The notes under the pieces are model-generated. The model did not search any database. It was not told where the DNA came from and worked only from the letters and a program-made list of their open reading frames with translations. A program made the translations under genes and the position numbers. Shown here piece by piece: positions 18,410 through 28,015 of a DNA stretch of 64,000 bases (positions are counted from its first letter, which is position 1; each line of letters begins with the position of its first letter). Source of the stretch: Acidobacteriota bacterium (GTDB lineage: Bacteria > Acidobacteriota > UBA6911 > RPQK01 > DATIPO01); the NCBI GenBank assembly GCA_035471785.1, contig DATIPQ010000138.1, positions 1 to 64,000 of the forward strand, in the 5' to 3' direction.

Positions 18410-19723
18410 TCAGTCTTCCTCCCAGTAGCGCCGGTCCTTGAGTTTCTCGGGCAGGCAATTCATCTCTTCCACCCGTCCGCCCTCGTCGTGGGCGTAGCGG
18501 TAGCCTTGGCCGTAGCCCAGGTCCTTCATGAGCCGGGTGGGAGCGTTTCGCAGGTGCAGGGGAACGGGCTCGCTGCGCGTTTCCCGGACGTCCTTCTCAA
18601 CCGCCCCATAGGCTTTGTAAACGGCGTTCGATTTGGGCGCCTTGGCCAGGTAGACGGCGGTCTGAGCCAGGAAGAGCTTGCCTTCGGGAAGCCCCACGAA
18701 GTCGTAGGCGCGCAAGGCGTCCACGGCCCGGCCCACCGCATCGGGGTCGGCCAGTCCCACGTCCTCGGCTGCGAAGCGGATCATGCGGCGCAGGATGTAG
18801 CGCGGGTCTTCGCCGGCCTCGAGCATGCGCCCCAGCCAATAGAGCGAAGCGTCGGGGTCGGAGTTGCGCATCGATTTATGCAAGGCCGAGATGATGTTGT
18901 AGTGCTCTTCTCCCGACTTGTCGTAGCGCAGGTGGCGGTTCTGCAGCGCCTCGGCCAGCAGTTTGGCGGTCAGCCGCGGCGGACTCTGACCCGAGCTTCG
19001 GGCCAGGCGGCAGGCGACTTCAAGCGAATTGAGGGCCTGACGGGCGTCTCCCTCCGCGAAAGAGGCGATACGGCTCAGGACGTCCTCCTCGACCTCCATG
19101 GCCCACTTGCCCAGTCCACGCTCTTCATCCTGCAGGGCCCTGTGCAGCAGCTTGAGAATGTCTTCTTCCTCCAGCGGACGCAGCACGAATACCCGCGAGC
19201 GGGAGAGCAGCGGCGCGATGACCTCGAAGGAGGGATTCTCGGTGGTGGCCCCGATCAGGGTCAGTGCGCCGCTTTCCACGTGAGGCAGCAGGGCGTCTTG
19301 CTGGGCCTTGTTGAAGCGGTGCAATTCGTCGATGAAGAGTACCGTCCGGCGCCCGGCCGCAGTCATTCGGCGGGCTTGCTCGACCACCTGCTTGATGTCC
19401 TTGACGCCTGAGAGGACGGCGCTGAGGGAGACGAAATAGGCCTTGCTGTGGCGGGCCACCAGCCGGGCCAGCGTGGTCTTGCCCACTCCTGGAGGTCCCC
19501 ACAGGATCATGGAGGAGACTTGGTCCTCTTCGATCAGCCGCCGCAGCACCTTGCCTTGGCCCAAGAGGTGCTCCTGGCCCAGCATCTCTTCCAGGCTGCC
19601 TGGCCGCATCCGGTCGGCCAGCGGCGCCGCTCCCTTTTCCGCCGCCGAGGCCCGCGGGCCGCTCCCGCCCGCCCGGCCCTCCTCTCGGGGCTGCTTCATG
19701 TCTGGAAAAAGCGAGTCACTCAT
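18410..19723 (-). CDS. rarA: Replication-associated recombination protein A (RarA/MgsA AAA ATPase)
   Basis: Clamp-loader-like AAA+ ATPase acting at stalled forks. Walker A GPPGVGKTT near residue 76, Walker B FIDELHRFNKAQQDALLP, sensor 1 IGATTENPSFEV, arginine finger region LLSRSRVF and the C-terminal tetramerisation domain containing EEHYNIISALHKSMRNSDPDA are all visible. An N-terminal stretch of low complexity (residues 5-35) precedes PLADRMRPGSLEEMLGQEHLL. Length 437 is normal. It overlaps the 3' end of the RNA methyltransferase gene upstream by 8 bases. Confidence 0.95.
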   Translation of the reverse strand: MSDSLFPDMKQPREEGRAGGSGPRASAAEKGAAPLADRMRPGSLEEMLGQEHLLGQGKVLRRLIEEDQVSSMILWGPPGVGKTTLARLVARHSKAYFVSLSAVLSGVKDIKQVVEQARRMTAAGRRTVLFIDELHRFNKAQQDALLPHVESGALTLIGATTENPSFEVIAPLLSRSRVFVLRPLEEEDILKLLHRALQDEERGLGKWAMEVEEDVLSRIASFAEGDARQALNSLEVACRLARSSGQSPPRLTAKLLAEALQNRHLRYDKSGEEHYNIISALHKSMRNSDPDASLYWLGRMLEAGEDPRYILRRMIRFAAEDVGLADPDAVGRAVDALRAYDFVGLPEGKLFLAQTAVYLAKAPKSNAVYKAYGAVEKDVRETRSEPVPLHLRNAPTRLMKDLGYGQGYRYAHDEGGRVEEMNCLPEKLKDRRYWEED

Positions 19724-20495
19724 GTGCGGCCTCCTTGTCGGGCTGGCTGCGCTGTCGGAACCACTCGTAGAGAATCAGCGATCCGGCCACGGAAGCGTTG
19801 AGGCTCTCGGCGTGAGGACGCATGGGGATTCGCAAGCTTCCCGCGGCCTTTTGGCGGGATTCGCTTCCGGGGCCGCCGCCCTCGCTGCCCAGCAGCACCG
19901 CGGTGGGCCCCCGAAAAGCGGTCTGGAAGAGCGGTTTCCGTCCCTGGGCCGAGGCCGTCCACAGGCGGTATCCCCGCTCCTCCAAGAAGCTCGGCGAGGT
20001 GTCCTGGAGAAAGGGGACGCTGAAAATCAGCGCCGCCGAGGCCCGCACGGCCTTGGGATTGAAGCGCGACACGGTGCCTGGGGTGGAGGCCATGGAAGCG
20101 CCCACGGCGGCGGCGCTGCGCAGCAGCGTCCCCAGATTGCCGGGGTCTTGCAGCCCGTCCGCCACCAGCACGAACTCGCCCAGGTCGCCGCTGCTCCAGC
20201 GCGGCTTGTCGAAGAAGGCCATTACGCCCTGGGGCGTTTTGACTTCGGAGAGACGCTTGATCAGCGCCGGCGTGAGCCGTACGGCTTCCCGCGACCGGTC
20301 CAAGAGCGGTCCCAGGCGCCGGTCGTCCGAGTCGCTGTAGAGCAGCAATTGAGGGGGGGACCAGGCACAGGCCTCCAGCAGGTGCTTCCATCCTTCTACC
20401 GCGATCCAGGGGCAGTCTTCCTCCTGGGGACGGCGCAGGTAGCGGGTCCACTGCTTGAAACGCGGGTTGTGGCGGCTTTCGATGAAGGACGTCAT
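19716..20495 (-). CDS. TrmH/SpoU family RNA 2'-O-methyltransferase
   Basis: SAM-dependent rRNA/tRNA ribose methyltransferase with a knotted fold. Motif 1 is VADGLQDPGNLGTLLRSAAAVG, motif 2 LLGSEGGGPG and motif 3 LRIPMRPHAESLNASVAGS. The N-terminal substrate-binding region is ESRHNPRFKQWTRYLRR. Start ATG 20495 is chosen because the family sequence begins there (MTSFIESRHN). The exact target nucleotide cannot be told. It is first in a two-gene operon with rarA. Confidence 0.9.
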   Translation of the reverse strand: MTSFIESRHNPRFKQWTRYLRRPQEEDCPWIAVEGWKHLLEACAWSPPQLLLYSDSDDRRLGPLLDRSREAVRLTPALIKRLSEVKTPQGVMAFFDKPRWSSGDLGEFVLVADGLQDPGNLGTLLRSAAAVGASMASTPGTVSRFNPKAVRASAALIFSVPFLQDTSPSFLEERGYRLWTASAQGRKPLFQTAFRGPTAVLLGSEGGGPGSESRQKAAGSLRIPMRPHAESLNASVAGSLILYEWFRQRSQPDKEAAHE

Positions 20496-20614
20496 GGCGC
20501 GGACCGCAGCGAAAAGTCGATTGTAGCATCCCCGTAAGTCGGGCATTCTTCTCCCGGCTCCGCCTCCCCCACGGGTTCTCGCCCCGGTTTTGCGCTTTGG
20601 GTCATAATCAGGCG

Positions 20615-21517
20615 GTGCAGATCTTCGTCTTCGTGTTGCTTTGCTTCATCTGGAGCAGTTCCTGGATCGGGATCAAGTTCTCCTTGCAGGGGTTCCCGCC
20701 GTTCTTGGGTGCCGGACTCCGCTTTTCGCTGGCCGTGTCGTTCTTGGCCATCTTCGTCTGGCGTCGTCGAGGCCATCTGCGGCTGGAGCGTCGTTACTGG
20801 TGGCCGCTGCTCGTTACCGGACTGCTCACCTACGTGTGGGACTACGGGCTCATCTACTGGGCCCAGCAGCACCTCAATCCGGGCGTGACGGCGGTGCTTT
20901 TCGCCACCTTCCCGCTCTTCACGGCCGCCGCCGCCATCTTCGTCTACCGCATCGAGTCCTTCCGGGGAGGGGTTCTTGTGGGGATGCTTCTGGGCCTTGC
21001 GGGGGTGGCCGCCATTTTCGCTCCCGACCTGGTGCGCGCCCGCCTGCAGGGAATGGCTCCCTGGGCGGGTCTGGCCGTCTTGGCCGGGGCTTCCGGGGGC
21101 GCCCTGGGCATCGGCTTGACCAAGCTGCGTCTCAGCCGTCTGGACCCGGCCCTGCTCACCTTCTACCAGATGCTGCCCGGCGCCACCGGCTTGTTGCTCT
21201 TGGGATGGCTGTCCGGCGAAACCGTCGACTGGCCGGTTCCGGCGGTGTCCTGGTGGGCGGTGCTCTACCTGGCGGCGGCCGCTTCAGCCCTGGCCTTTTC
21301 GCTTTACTACTGGCTCCTGCAGAGCTTCCACGCCACCACCATGTCGCTGATCATCTACGTCACTCCCGTGCTGGCCCTGCTGCTGGATTGGATCGTTTTC
21401 GGAATCACGCCCTCATGGGGAGTGGCGGTGGGCGTAGTGCTCATTTTCTCCGGAATTTTCATCGCCGAATGGCCCAAACGCCGCCAGGCCCGCCGAGCCA
21501 AGCTGCAAGCCGGCTAA
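20615..21517 (+). CDS. EamA/DMT-family inner-membrane transporter
   Basis: About ten hydrophobic helices in two EamA repeats; the first begins VLLCFIWSSSWIGIKFSL and the second ALGIGLTKLRLSR onward. Metabolite or amino-acid efflux is the usual role; the substrate is unknown. GTG 20615 is preferred over TTG 20597: a CATAAT -10 hexamer (20603-20608) lies 6 bases before the GTG, so the mRNA would be leaderless. It is divergent from the SpoU gene. Confidence 0.82.
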   Translation: MQIFVFVLLCFIWSSSWIGIKFSLQGFPPFLGAGLRFSLAVSFLAIFVWRRRGHLRLERRYWWPLLVTGLLTYVWDYGLIYWAQQHLNPGVTAVLFATFPLFTAAAAIFVYRIESFRGGVLVGMLLGLAGVAAIFAPDLVRARLQGMAPWAGLAVLAGASGGALGIGLTKLRLSRLDPALLTFYQMLPGATGLLLLGWLSGETVDWPVPAVSWWAVLYLAAAASALAFSLYYWLLQSFHATTMSLIIYVTPVLALLLDWIVFGITPSWGVAVGVVLIFSGIFIAEWPKRRQARRAKLQAG

Positions 21518-21544
21518 GCGGCTCCCTTCAGTCCACTTGGCACT

Positions 21545-23221
21545 TCAGAAGAGTCCCGAGATTTTCCCCGCTCCGTCGACGTCGATGCGCATGGCCGAGG
21601 GCGCCTTGGGAAGGCCGGGCAGCAGCATCATGTTTCCGCACACGACCACCAGGAATCCGGCGCCCGCCGACAGGCGCACTTCGTTGACCCTGAGCTTCCA
21701 GCCCCTGGGCGCTCCCAGAGCCGCAGGGTTGTCCGATATCGAGGACTGGGTCTTGGCCATGCACACCGGCAGTTCGCCGTAGCCGGCCTCCCAGAAGGCC
21801 TTGAGCGACTTCTCGGCGGCGGGATCGAAGACAACGCCGTCGGCCCCGTAGATCTCGGTGGCCACCTTGCGGATCTTCTCCTTGGGATCGTCGGAGAGTT
21901 CGTAAGTGAAGCGCGGCTGAGGGGCTCCCGCCGCATCGGCCGCTTCGACCGCTTTGCGGGCCAGAGCCTCGGCTCCCTCTCCGCCTTTCATGAAGGCCTC
22001 GTGCGGCTGGCAGGAGGCTCCGATCTCCTGGCACAGCTCTTCCACCGTGGCGATTTCGGCATCGCTGTCGAAGGGAAAGCGGTTGATGCCCACCACGGCC
22101 GGCACGCCGAACTTGCGGATGTTCCTGATATGGGCTTGAAGGTTGACGAACCCCTTGCGCAGGGCTTCGGTGTTCTCCTGCTGAATGTGCGAGGCCTCAA
22201 TCCCTCCATGATGCTTGAGAGCCTGGCAAGTGGCCACGATAACCACAGCCGAGGGCCACAGTCCTGAGCTGCGGCAGACCAGATTGAAGAATTTCTCGGC
22301 GCCCAGGTCGGCGGCGAATCCGGCCTCGGTGACGACATAGTCGGCCAATCTCAGCGCCATGCGGTTGGAGAGCACGCTGCAGGTGCCGTGAGCGATGTTG
22401 GCGAAGGGTCCGGCGTGGATGAAAGCCGGGGTGTGCTCCAGCGTCTGCACCAGATTGGGCTCAACGGCGTCGTTGAGGACGGCGGCCATCGATCCCTGGG
22501 CGTTGAGTTGAGCGGCTTTGATCAGGCGCTGGTCGCCGTCCAGCGCCACCACGATTTCGCCCAGCCGGCGCTTGAAATCGGCCCGTGACGAGGTCAAGCC
22601 CAAGATGGCCATGATCTCCGAGGCCGAGGTCATGATGAAGCCCGATTCGCGGGGGATGCCGTTGATGAGTCCGCCCAGACCGATGACGATTTGGCGCAAG
22701 GCTCTCTCGTTCATATCCATGGCCCGCGGCCACAGCACCTGACGGACGTCGATGCCCAGCTCATTGCCTCTGTAGATGTGATTGTCGAGAAGCGCGGCCA
22801 TCAGGTTGTGGGCGGTGGTGATGGCATGCAGATCGCCGTTGAAGTGAAGGTTGATTTTTTCCTGAGGAGCCACTTGGGCGTGGCCGCCGCCGCATCCTCC
22901 GCCCTTGACGCCGAAGACTGGTCCCACCGAAGGCTCGCGCAAGGTGATGGCCCCTTTCTTGCCGATCCTCGGCAAGGCTTGGCCCAGTCCTACCGTGGTC
23001 AGCGTCTTGCCCTCGCCGAAGCGGGTCGGAGTCATGGCCGTCACCAGAATCAGTCGACCCTGGGGACGGTCCTCGAGGCGCTTCAGCACCTGCAGGCTGA
23101 TTTTGGCGCTATGGCGACCCCAAGGCTCCACCTCGTCCTCTTCCAATCCCAGCGCGGAGGTGATTTCGTGGATGGGTTTGAGTGTCGAACGTTGAGCGAT
23201 TTCGATGCTTTGCTCTCTCAC
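21545..23221 (-). CDS. fhs: Formate--tetrahydrofolate ligase
   Basis: ATP-dependent formation of 10-formyl-THF from formate in one-carbon metabolism. Highly conserved blocks are seen: the P-loop-like TPTRFGEGKTLTTVGLGQAL, GGGCGGGHAQVAP, LHFNGDLHAITTAHNLMAAL, GRNL-type FGVPAVVGINRFPFDSDAE and AGAGFLVVVCGNMMLLPGLP near the C-terminus. Start GTG 23221 (VREQSIEIAQ) is chosen because an aaaggag ribosome site precedes it; 558 residues is normal. It is convergent with the EamA gene. Confidence 0.95.
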   Translation of the reverse strand: MREQSIEIAQRSTLKPIHEITSALGLEEDEVEPWGRHSAKISLQVLKRLEDRPQGRLILVTAMTPTRFGEGKTLTTVGLGQALPRIGKKGAITLREPSVGPVFGVKGGGCGGGHAQVAPQEKINLHFNGDLHAITTAHNLMAALLDNHIYRGNELGIDVRQVLWPRAMDMNERALRQIVIGLGGLINGIPRESGFIMTSASEIMAILGLTSSRADFKRRLGEIVVALDGDQRLIKAAQLNAQGSMAAVLNDAVEPNLVQTLEHTPAFIHAGPFANIAHGTCSVLSNRMALRLADYVVTEAGFAADLGAEKFFNLVCRSSGLWPSAVVIVATCQALKHHGGIEASHIQQENTEALRKGFVNLQAHIRNIRKFGVPAVVGINRFPFDSDAEIATVEELCQEIGASCQPHEAFMKGGEGAEALARKAVEAADAAGAPQPRFTYELSDDPKEKIRKVATEIYGADGVVFDPAAEKSLKAFWEAGYGELPVCMAKTQSSISDNPAALGAPRGWKLRVNEVRLSAGAGFLVVVCGNMMLLPGLPKAPSAMRIDVDGAGKISGLF

Positions 23222-23299
23222 CTGAAGCTCCTTTGCTGTGATTCCTCGTCTTACACCTTGAATAACCCATCCACCGCATCGAAGCAAGAACTTGGGCGT

Positions 23300-23329
23300 T
23301 TGTCGTGGGGAGCGGCGCTTTGCGATAAT
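23300..23329 (+). promoter_or_regulatory. Candidate sigma70 promoter of the glycine-zipper lipoprotein gene
   Basis: TTGTCG (23300-23305), 18-base spacer, GATAAT (23324-23329). It would give a leader of about 100 bases before the ribosome site gaggaag and ATG 23435. Predicted by eye. Confidence 0.45.
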
Positions 23330-23434
23330 AGAGTCGTGGCAGACCCAGCCTCGTCAAGTAGGCGAGGCGCCGCAGCGAGCACGCCAGAGGCGGGAAGCCC
23401 CCAAAAGAGAGTCCGACAGGGAGGAAGTTTAACG

Positions 23435-24451
23435 ATGAAAACGATGAAGACCTGGATCATGGCGCTGGCCTTGATCACAGTTTTAGGAGCAGCCTGCAAC
23501 CGCGGCGGCGCGGACAGTCCTCTGCTCGACGTGGAAGTGACGGAAAGCAACCAGGAGCAACTCTACAACGACATCATCGCCAGCAACGCCTTGAGCAGCG
23601 AGGAATATCAGTTGCTTCAGGACTACCTGGCGCGGGCCGACGTGCCCGCCGGGCAAAAGCTGCCCGCCGGCATGACCGTGGGCCAGATGATCGAAGCCCA
23701 GCGCGATTTCGCGGGCGCAGAGGAGGAAGACATTCAGGCCGAGGGGGATGAGGCGGAAGAAGCCGCTCCTCCGGCCGGTGACGCTTCGGGCAGCCAGGCC
23801 GCGACGCCGGACCAGCCGACCCGTTCCTCCGCCGACCGCCAGGCCGGCCGCGAGAGTCCCCCGGCTCAACAGGCGGCCCCCGCCGAGCCGCCCGGCGCCG
23901 AACCGCCTGCCGCCGAACCGCCCGCGCCAACCACGGCCACTCTTCCCGCCGGGCTCAACTTCGAGATCCGGCTGGAACAGTCGCTGAGCAGCGAGCAGAG
24001 TCAGGCAGGCGACATCTTCGAGGCGTCTCTGGCCGAGGACCTGGAAGTCGACGGCCAGTTGCTGGCCCCCCGCGGCAGCCGCATCACGGGACGCGTCACC
24101 AACGCCAAGCCCTCGGGCAAGGTCAAGGGACGGGCCGAGTTGTCCTTTACCCTCGACCGTATCTACGTCGAGGAGGAGCGCTACTCGATCGACACCAATA
24201 CCCTGGCCTTTCAAGCCGAGGGCGATAAGAAGGGCGACGCCAAGAAGATCGGAATCGGTGCCGCCGCCGGAGCCGTCATCGGCGCCATCGCCGGAGGAGG
24301 CAAAGGCGCCGCCATCGGCACCGCCATCGGAGCCGGAGCGGGCACCGGAGCGGTTCTGCTCACCAAGGGCAAGACCGTCGATTTCCCGGTGGAACAGAAG
24401 TTCGCCTTCAAACTGCAAGAGGACGTCGAGATGAAGATCCAGGCCCGCTAG
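23435..24451 (+). CDS. Lipoprotein with acidic/proline-rich linker and glycine-zipper segment
   Basis: 338 residues. A lipobox (LGAAC near residue 18) marks a lipoprotein. Then come a helical region, a long Ala/Pro/Glu-rich linker (about residues 95-165), a beta domain starting GLNFEIRLEQSL and containing GDIFEASLAEDL and RGSRITGRV, a hydrophobic Gly/Ala-rich zipper (about 270-310, GAAAGAVIGAIAGGG) and a terminal VDFPVEQKFAFKLQ. Such proteins are frequent in Acidobacteria envelopes; the function is unknown. The start is set by gaggaag before ATG 23435. Confidence 0.75.
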   Translation: MKTMKTWIMALALITVLGAACNRGGADSPLLDVEVTESNQEQLYNDIIASNALSSEEYQLLQDYLARADVPAGQKLPAGMTVGQMIEAQRDFAGAEEEDIQAEGDEAEEAAPPAGDASGSQAATPDQPTRSSADRQAGRESPPAQQAAPAEPPGAEPPAAEPPAPTTATLPAGLNFEIRLEQSLSSEQSQAGDIFEASLAEDLEVDGQLLAPRGSRITGRVTNAKPSGKVKGRAELSFTLDRIYVEEERYSIDTNTLAFQAEGDKKGDAKKIGIGAAAGAVIGAIAGGGKGAAIGTAIGAGAGTGAVLLTKGKTVDFPVEQKFAFKLQEDVEMKIQAR

Positions 24452-24542
24452 GGCCATGAGGTGGCCAACAAGTTCACACGCGGGTCAGGTTTCAGCGACC
24501 GTGGTGAAGGCCCAATTGCTCTAGGCGGTATGAGGCTGCCCG

Positions 24543-25484
24543 CTAGAGCTTCCCCGGCGGGATTGCGCGCAGGGCGCGGCGGCGCGAGCGTTCGCGACGC
24601 AGCATCTCGATGGAAAAGAGCGCCAGGGCCGTCCAGATCAGCGTAAAGGTGATGAGATGGCTCCTGGTGAACTCTTCATCATAGGCGAAGACCGCCAGCA
24701 GGAAGTGCAGAGTGGGACCCAGGTACTGCAATAGGCCGAGGGTGGAGAGGGGCAGGCGCTTGGCCCCTTCGTTGAAGAAGAGCAGGGGAATGAAGGTGGC
24801 CGGTCCGGCGGCCGCCAGCAACCAGGCCAATCCGCCTCCCCCGCCGAAGGCGCCCGCGCCCGTCCACTCCAGCCATCCCAGATAGGCGGCGGCGGGAAGG
24901 GTCAGCAAGAAGGTTTCCAAACCCAGTCCCATCAAGGCACCCACAGGAGCTTTCTTGCGCACCAGCCCGTAGAAGGCGAAGGTCAGAGCCAGCGCCATCG
25001 ACACCCAGGGGAACTCTCCGTAGTCCAAAGTCAGGTAAAGCACGGCCAGACCCGCCAGCAGTACGCTCAGGCCCTGCAGCCGGCTGAGACGCTCCTGCAA
25101 AAAGAGGATGCCCAGAAGCACGTTCAGGAGCGGATTGATGAAGTAGCCCAGGCTGGTTTCCAGCAGGTATCCGTTGTTGACGGCCCAGATGAAAATGAGC
25201 CAGTTCGATCCGATGATGAGGGTGGAGGCACTCAGCGCCGCCATGGTCCGGCCGGAGTGCAGGATCTGGGGGATTTCCTTCCAACGGCGCTTGTAGCTGA
25301 TCAGAAGGGCCCCGAAGAGGGCCGACCAGAGAACGCGATGGCAAAGGATCTCCAGCGCCGGCACAGCCTGCAGCAGTTTCCAGAAGGCCGGAAGGAGTCC
25401 CCATATCAGGAAGGCTCCACCTCCGTAGAGAACGCCCGCGCCGCTGGACGAAGGCGTATGCTCTGTGGCCGCATCGTTGGACAA
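24543..25484 (-). CDS. rarD: RarD-type EamA transporter
   Basis: Ten-helix permease of the RarD branch: GGGAFLIWGLLPAFWKLL at the start, the HRVLWSALFG motif, NWLIFIWAVNNGYLLETSLGYFINPLLNVLLG and QYLGPTLHFLLAVF. These blocks are diagnostic for RarD (chloramphenicol-sensitive protein family), of unknown substrate. TTG 25484 is the best start (aggaga ribosome site, normal length 313); upstream in-frame sequence is not family-like. Confidence 0.88.
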   Translation of the reverse strand: MSNDAATEHTPSSSGAGVLYGGGAFLIWGLLPAFWKLLQAVPALEILCHRVLWSALFGALLISYKRRWKEIPQILHSGRTMAALSASTLIIGSNWLIFIWAVNNGYLLETSLGYFINPLLNVLLGILFLQERLSRLQGLSVLLAGLAVLYLTLDYGEFPWVSMALALTFAFYGLVRKKAPVGALMGLGLETFLLTLPAAAYLGWLEWTGAGAFGGGGGLAWLLAAAGPATFIPLLFFNEGAKRLPLSTLGLLQYLGPTLHFLLAVFAYDEEFTRSHLITFTLIWTALALFSIEMLRRERSRRRALRAIPPGKL

Positions 25485-25631
25485 ATCCGCTCTCCTCGCT
25501 CCCTCTCTGCGCAGAACGGAAGCCCCGCTCCCCGGCAGACGGCCTAGTATCGCTCCTCGAGGTCGTTTTTGCCAAAAAGCCGACCCTCCCGAAGGCATGC
25601 AGTGCCAGGCTGGAGCGGTTAGAATCGGAGC

Positions 25632-27182
25632 ATGCACGAGAAGACAATCGGAGGCATCGCGGCGCTACTGGCCTTATTCATCTCAACCCTCATGGGGCAG
25701 GAGGCATCCTCTCCTACCGCCCAACAGGCCCTAGAGCAAGTGCGCCTCTATCGTCAGGCCCACGAGGTCGAGATCCTGCAAGATTTCCGGGAACTGCTCT
25801 CGATTCCCAACGTGGCCTTCGACGCCCCCAACATCCGCCGCAACGCGGAGTGGATCCGCGATGCCTTGGCACGGCGCGGAGTGGAAGCCCGTTTGCTGAC
25901 CTTACAAGAGGAAGAGGCGCCGCCGATTGTGTTCGGCGAATTGAAAGTCCCCGGCGCGCAGCGGACGCTCAACATCTACGTCCATTACGATGGCCAGCCG
26001 GCGCTGCCTCCGCAGTGGACCCACAAGCCCTGGGAACCGGTCCTCTACTCGGCCTCGATGGAGGACGGAGGACAGCCCATCGACTGGCCACAGCCGGGAG
26101 ATCGTACAGATCCTGAAGGGCGCATCTACGCCCGCTCGGCCGGAGACGACAAGGCGCCCATCCCAGCCATCCTCACGGCCTTGGACGCTCTGCGCCAGGC
26201 AGGGATACAGCCCACCTCCAACCTCAAGTTCTTCTTCGAGGGCGAGGAGGAGGCCGGGTCGCCCCACCTCGAGCAGTATTTGAAAGCCTACGGCGATCTC
26301 CTGGAGGGCGACATCTGGCTCTTTTGTGACGGGCCGGTCCACCAATCGCGCACGCCCCAGTTGGTCTTCGGAGTACGGGGCATCGTAGAGATGGAACTGA
26401 CGGTCTACGGCCCCACCCGCTACCTGCACAGCGGACATTACGGCAATTGGGCTCCCAATCCCGCCCAGATGCTGGCTGAACTGCTGGCCTCCATGAAGGA
26501 CCCGGAAGGCAACGCCGTCGTGGAGGGCTTCTACGACACGGTAGCGCCTCTCACCGCCCGCGAGCGGGAGGAGCTGCAACAGGTTCCGCAAGTGGACGAG
26601 CAGCTTCGTCGCGAACTGGGGCTGGCCCGCAGCGAAAACGGGAATCAGCCCTTAATGGAACGCCTGCTGCTGCCCTCGCTCAACGTCCGCGGACTGGCGG
26701 CAGCCAGCGTGGGACGCCAGGCCCGCAACGTGATTCCCACCCATGCCATCGCCTCTCTCGACATCCGCCTGGTCAAGGGCAACGATCCTCAAGACATGCT
26801 TGATCGTGTGGAGGCTCACATCCGGCGCCAGGGATATCACATCGTGCGCGAGACGCCGGACAAGGCCACGCGGCTGGCTCATCCGCGCATCGTCAAGGTG
26901 GTGAGGGGGGACGGATACCCGGCTGCCCGCACCCGCATGGACTTGCCCATTGCTCTGGAAATCGCCTCGGCGGCCCGAATGGCCGGAGGGGGAGAGCTGA
27001 TTCTGGTCCCCAGCCTGGGAGGCTCTCTGCCTCTTTATCTCTTTACCGATCTCCTGCAGGCGCCGCTGGTCATCACCCCCATGGCCAACCACGACGACAA
27101 CCAGCACGCTCCCGACGAAAACCTGCGGCTGGCCAATCTCTGGTACGGAATCGACCTGATGGGCGCCATCTTCACTTTCTGA
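25632..27182 (+). CDS. Exported M20 metallopeptidase (dipeptidase-like)
   Basis: Signal peptide (residues 1-22) followed by an M20 peptidase of the carnosinase/CNDP type. Metal ligands lie in NIYVHYDGQPA (His), RSAGDDKAP (Asp), FEGEEEAGSP (Glu-Glu), FCDGP (Asp) and NHDDNQHAPDE (C-terminal His). The LHSGHYGNWAPNPAQML lid segment is typical. Predicted to cleave dipeptides in the periplasm. A TAGAAT hexamer lies 6 bases before the ATG, suggesting a leaderless mRNA. 516 residues. Confidence 0.9.
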   Translation: MHEKTIGGIAALLALFISTLMGQEASSPTAQQALEQVRLYRQAHEVEILQDFRELLSIPNVAFDAPNIRRNAEWIRDALARRGVEARLLTLQEEEAPPIVFGELKVPGAQRTLNIYVHYDGQPALPPQWTHKPWEPVLYSASMEDGGQPIDWPQPGDRTDPEGRIYARSAGDDKAPIPAILTALDALRQAGIQPTSNLKFFFEGEEEAGSPHLEQYLKAYGDLLEGDIWLFCDGPVHQSRTPQLVFGVRGIVEMELTVYGPTRYLHSGHYGNWAPNPAQMLAELLASMKDPEGNAVVEGFYDTVAPLTAREREELQQVPQVDEQLRRELGLARSENGNQPLMERLLLPSLNVRGLAAASVGRQARNVIPTHAIASLDIRLVKGNDPQDMLDRVEAHIRRQGYHIVRETPDKATRLAHPRIVKVVRGDGYPAARTRMDLPIALEIASAARMAGGGELILVPSLGGSLPLYLFTDLLQAPLVITPMANHDDNQHAPDENLRLANLWYGIDLMGAIFTF

Positions 27183-27197
27183 AGCAATCCGGCAGAG

Positions 27198-28001
27198 TCA
27201 GCCGGCGCCCAGGATTTCCAGGTGGTCGAGAAAGCGCAGCAGTTCAGTGTCGAACTCCTCGGGACGGTCGATGAAAGGCCAGTGTCCGCTGGGATAGAGC
27301 ATGCGCACGGGCACTTCCAGGCGGAACAGTTCGTCCAGCGTTTCGCGGGCGGCTCCCTGCGGGTAGCCGGCCAGATAAATGACGGGGAGAGTGCGTCCGA
27401 TGTCGCGCATGCGGCGGGCCAGGCGGCCCTTTTCCGAGAGCTCCACCAGTTCCCGGCTGTTGAGGTGAAAGAGGGCCGGGTCGCACAGTTGGTAGCTTTC
27501 CCAATAACTGCCGTGGGCCGGGTCGGATTTCCCTTTTTCCATGATCAGGCTGCCCACCTGGGCGTAGCCTTGCCGACAGAAGGCTTCCTCCTCGAACTCG
27601 GCTGCTTTGGCGCTGTAGTGGCAGTCTCCCGGGCTGATATTGCCTTCGATGTTGACAAAGGCCTGCAACCACTCGGGACGCTCCTCGCAGATCAGGGTGG
27701 CGATGACCCCTCCCATGGAGTGGCCTGCCAACACCACCCGGCGCAAGCGCAACTCGGCGATCCAATGGCTGAGGTGGCGGGCCTGCTGGGGAAGGGTGCG
27801 GCAGGAGGAATCGGGCGGAGTCTTTCCGTAGCCGGGCAAGTCGGGCGCCCACAAGCTCCACGACTCGAGGCGGGGACTGGCGATGAGACGTTCAAAGCCC
27901 AGGCTCGACTCGCCCAGCCCGTGTATCAGAACCAGGTCTCCACGCCCAAGGGCCGATTGGCGCTCCCGCGTCCACAGTCCGCGGATTTCCGATTGATGCA
28001 T
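27198..28001 (-). CDS. Alpha/beta hydrolase
   Basis: Oxyanion region VLIHGLGESS, nucleophile elbow GHSMGG (Ser), and the catalytic His in LYPSGHWPFIDRP near the C-terminus. An esterase or C-C hydrolase; the substrate is unknown. Start ATG 28001 is preferred because gggaggaggg lies just upstream. It is followed convergently by the M20 gene; the thioesterase gene lies 14 bases upstream on the same strand, so the two form an operon. Confidence 0.87.
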   Translation of the reverse strand: MHQSEIRGLWTRERQSALGRGDLVLIHGLGESSLGFERLIASPRLESWSLWAPDLPGYGKTPPDSSCRTLPQQARHLSHWIAELRLRRVVLAGHSMGGVIATLICEERPEWLQAFVNIEGNISPGDCHYSAKAAEFEEEAFCRQGYAQVGSLIMEKGKSDPAHGSYWESYQLCDPALFHLNSRELVELSEKGRLARRMRDIGRTLPVIYLAGYPQGAARETLDELFRLEVPVRMLYPSGHWPFIDRPEEFDTELLRFLDHLEILGAG

Positions 28002-28015
28002 GCCCCTCCTCCCGC

